A stretch of 15,391 nucleotides of DNA. It comes from an uncultured Capnocytophaga sp. (GTDB lineage Bacteria > Bacteroidota > Bacteroidia > Flavobacteriales > Flavobacteriaceae). The position numbers and the translations under genes were made by a program. The number at the start of each line of letters is the position of its first letter. The first letter of the stretch is position 1. Shown here one piece after another: positions 15,340 to 15,391 of the stretch. The notes beneath the pieces are model-generated. The model was not told the origin of the DNA. It saw only the letters and a program-made list of their open reading frames with translations, and did not search any database. The DNA lies in contig CAJZFM010000019.1 of the NCBI GenBank assembly GCA_915070235.1, positions 1 to 15,391 of the forward strand. Reading direction: 5' to 3'.

Positions 15340-15391
15340 GCGAAAATAGCTCAGTTGGTAGAGCGCAACCTTCCCAAGGTTGAGGTCGCGG
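15340..15391 (+). tRNA. tRNA-Gly (anticodon CCC), 3'-truncated by window edge
   Basis: The visible 52 bases give the acceptor 5' strand GCGAAAA, D stem GCTC/GAGC with loop AGTTGGTA, anticodon stem CAACC/GGTTG with loop TTCCCAA (anticodon CCC), a variable loop and the start of the T stem. The rest lies beyond the window. CCC reads the GGG glycine codon. Confidence 0.9.

Overview
The window looks like a chromosomal segment of a Flavobacteriia member of the Bacteroidetes, with Capnocytophaga the best guess. The reasons are -7 elements of the TAnnTTTG type, an adjacent SusC/SusD pair, lipoproteins with Lys-plus-acidic residues just after the acylated Cys, a DUF2723 membrane protein, and moderate-to-low GC. 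The genus is inferred from style only.

Region 1 (1-4033, + strand) holds two paralogous M13 (neprilysin/PepO-type) zinc endopeptidases. The first is cut by the left edge and the second is a complete lipoprotein. Between them lies an overlapping pair of small genes: an SRPBCC-fold protein and an HXXEE-family membrane protein. Both peptidase genes end in hairpins built from tandem heptanucleotides.

Region 2 (4131-11596, - strand) is a tight four-gene operon read right to left: a SusC/RagA-type TonB-linked receptor with a shortened plug, a SusD/RagB lipoprotein, an HExxH lipoprotein of the substrate-import-associated zinc metallohydrolase type, and a DUF4302-type lipoprotein with a duplicated C-terminal module. 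Gaps are 19, 10 and 3 bases. The set forms a plausible outer-membrane uptake station: surface lipoproteins bind or process a substrate, SusD caps the receptor and SusC imports it with TonB energy. No carbohydrate-active enzyme is encoded, so a peptide, glycopeptide or other protein-derived ligand is at least as likely as a glycan; the substrate is unknown.

Region 3 (11597-11955) is the divergent spacer. It contains the SusC promoter, a strong hairpin terminator, tRNA-Gln(TTG) on the minus strand with a well-formed promoter, and an AT-rich stretch before the next gene.

Region 4 (11956-15391, + strand) encodes a large DUF2723 multi-spanning GT-C-like membrane protein, followed by a tRNA-Gly(CCC) cut by the right edge.

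The main points for a second look are the symmetric heptamer-repeat hairpin holding both stop codons of two convergent genes, the import operon with its internally duplicated DUF4302 protein and calcium-loop metallohydrolase, and the diverging M13 duplicates. No mobile element, CRISPR array or phage gene was seen.
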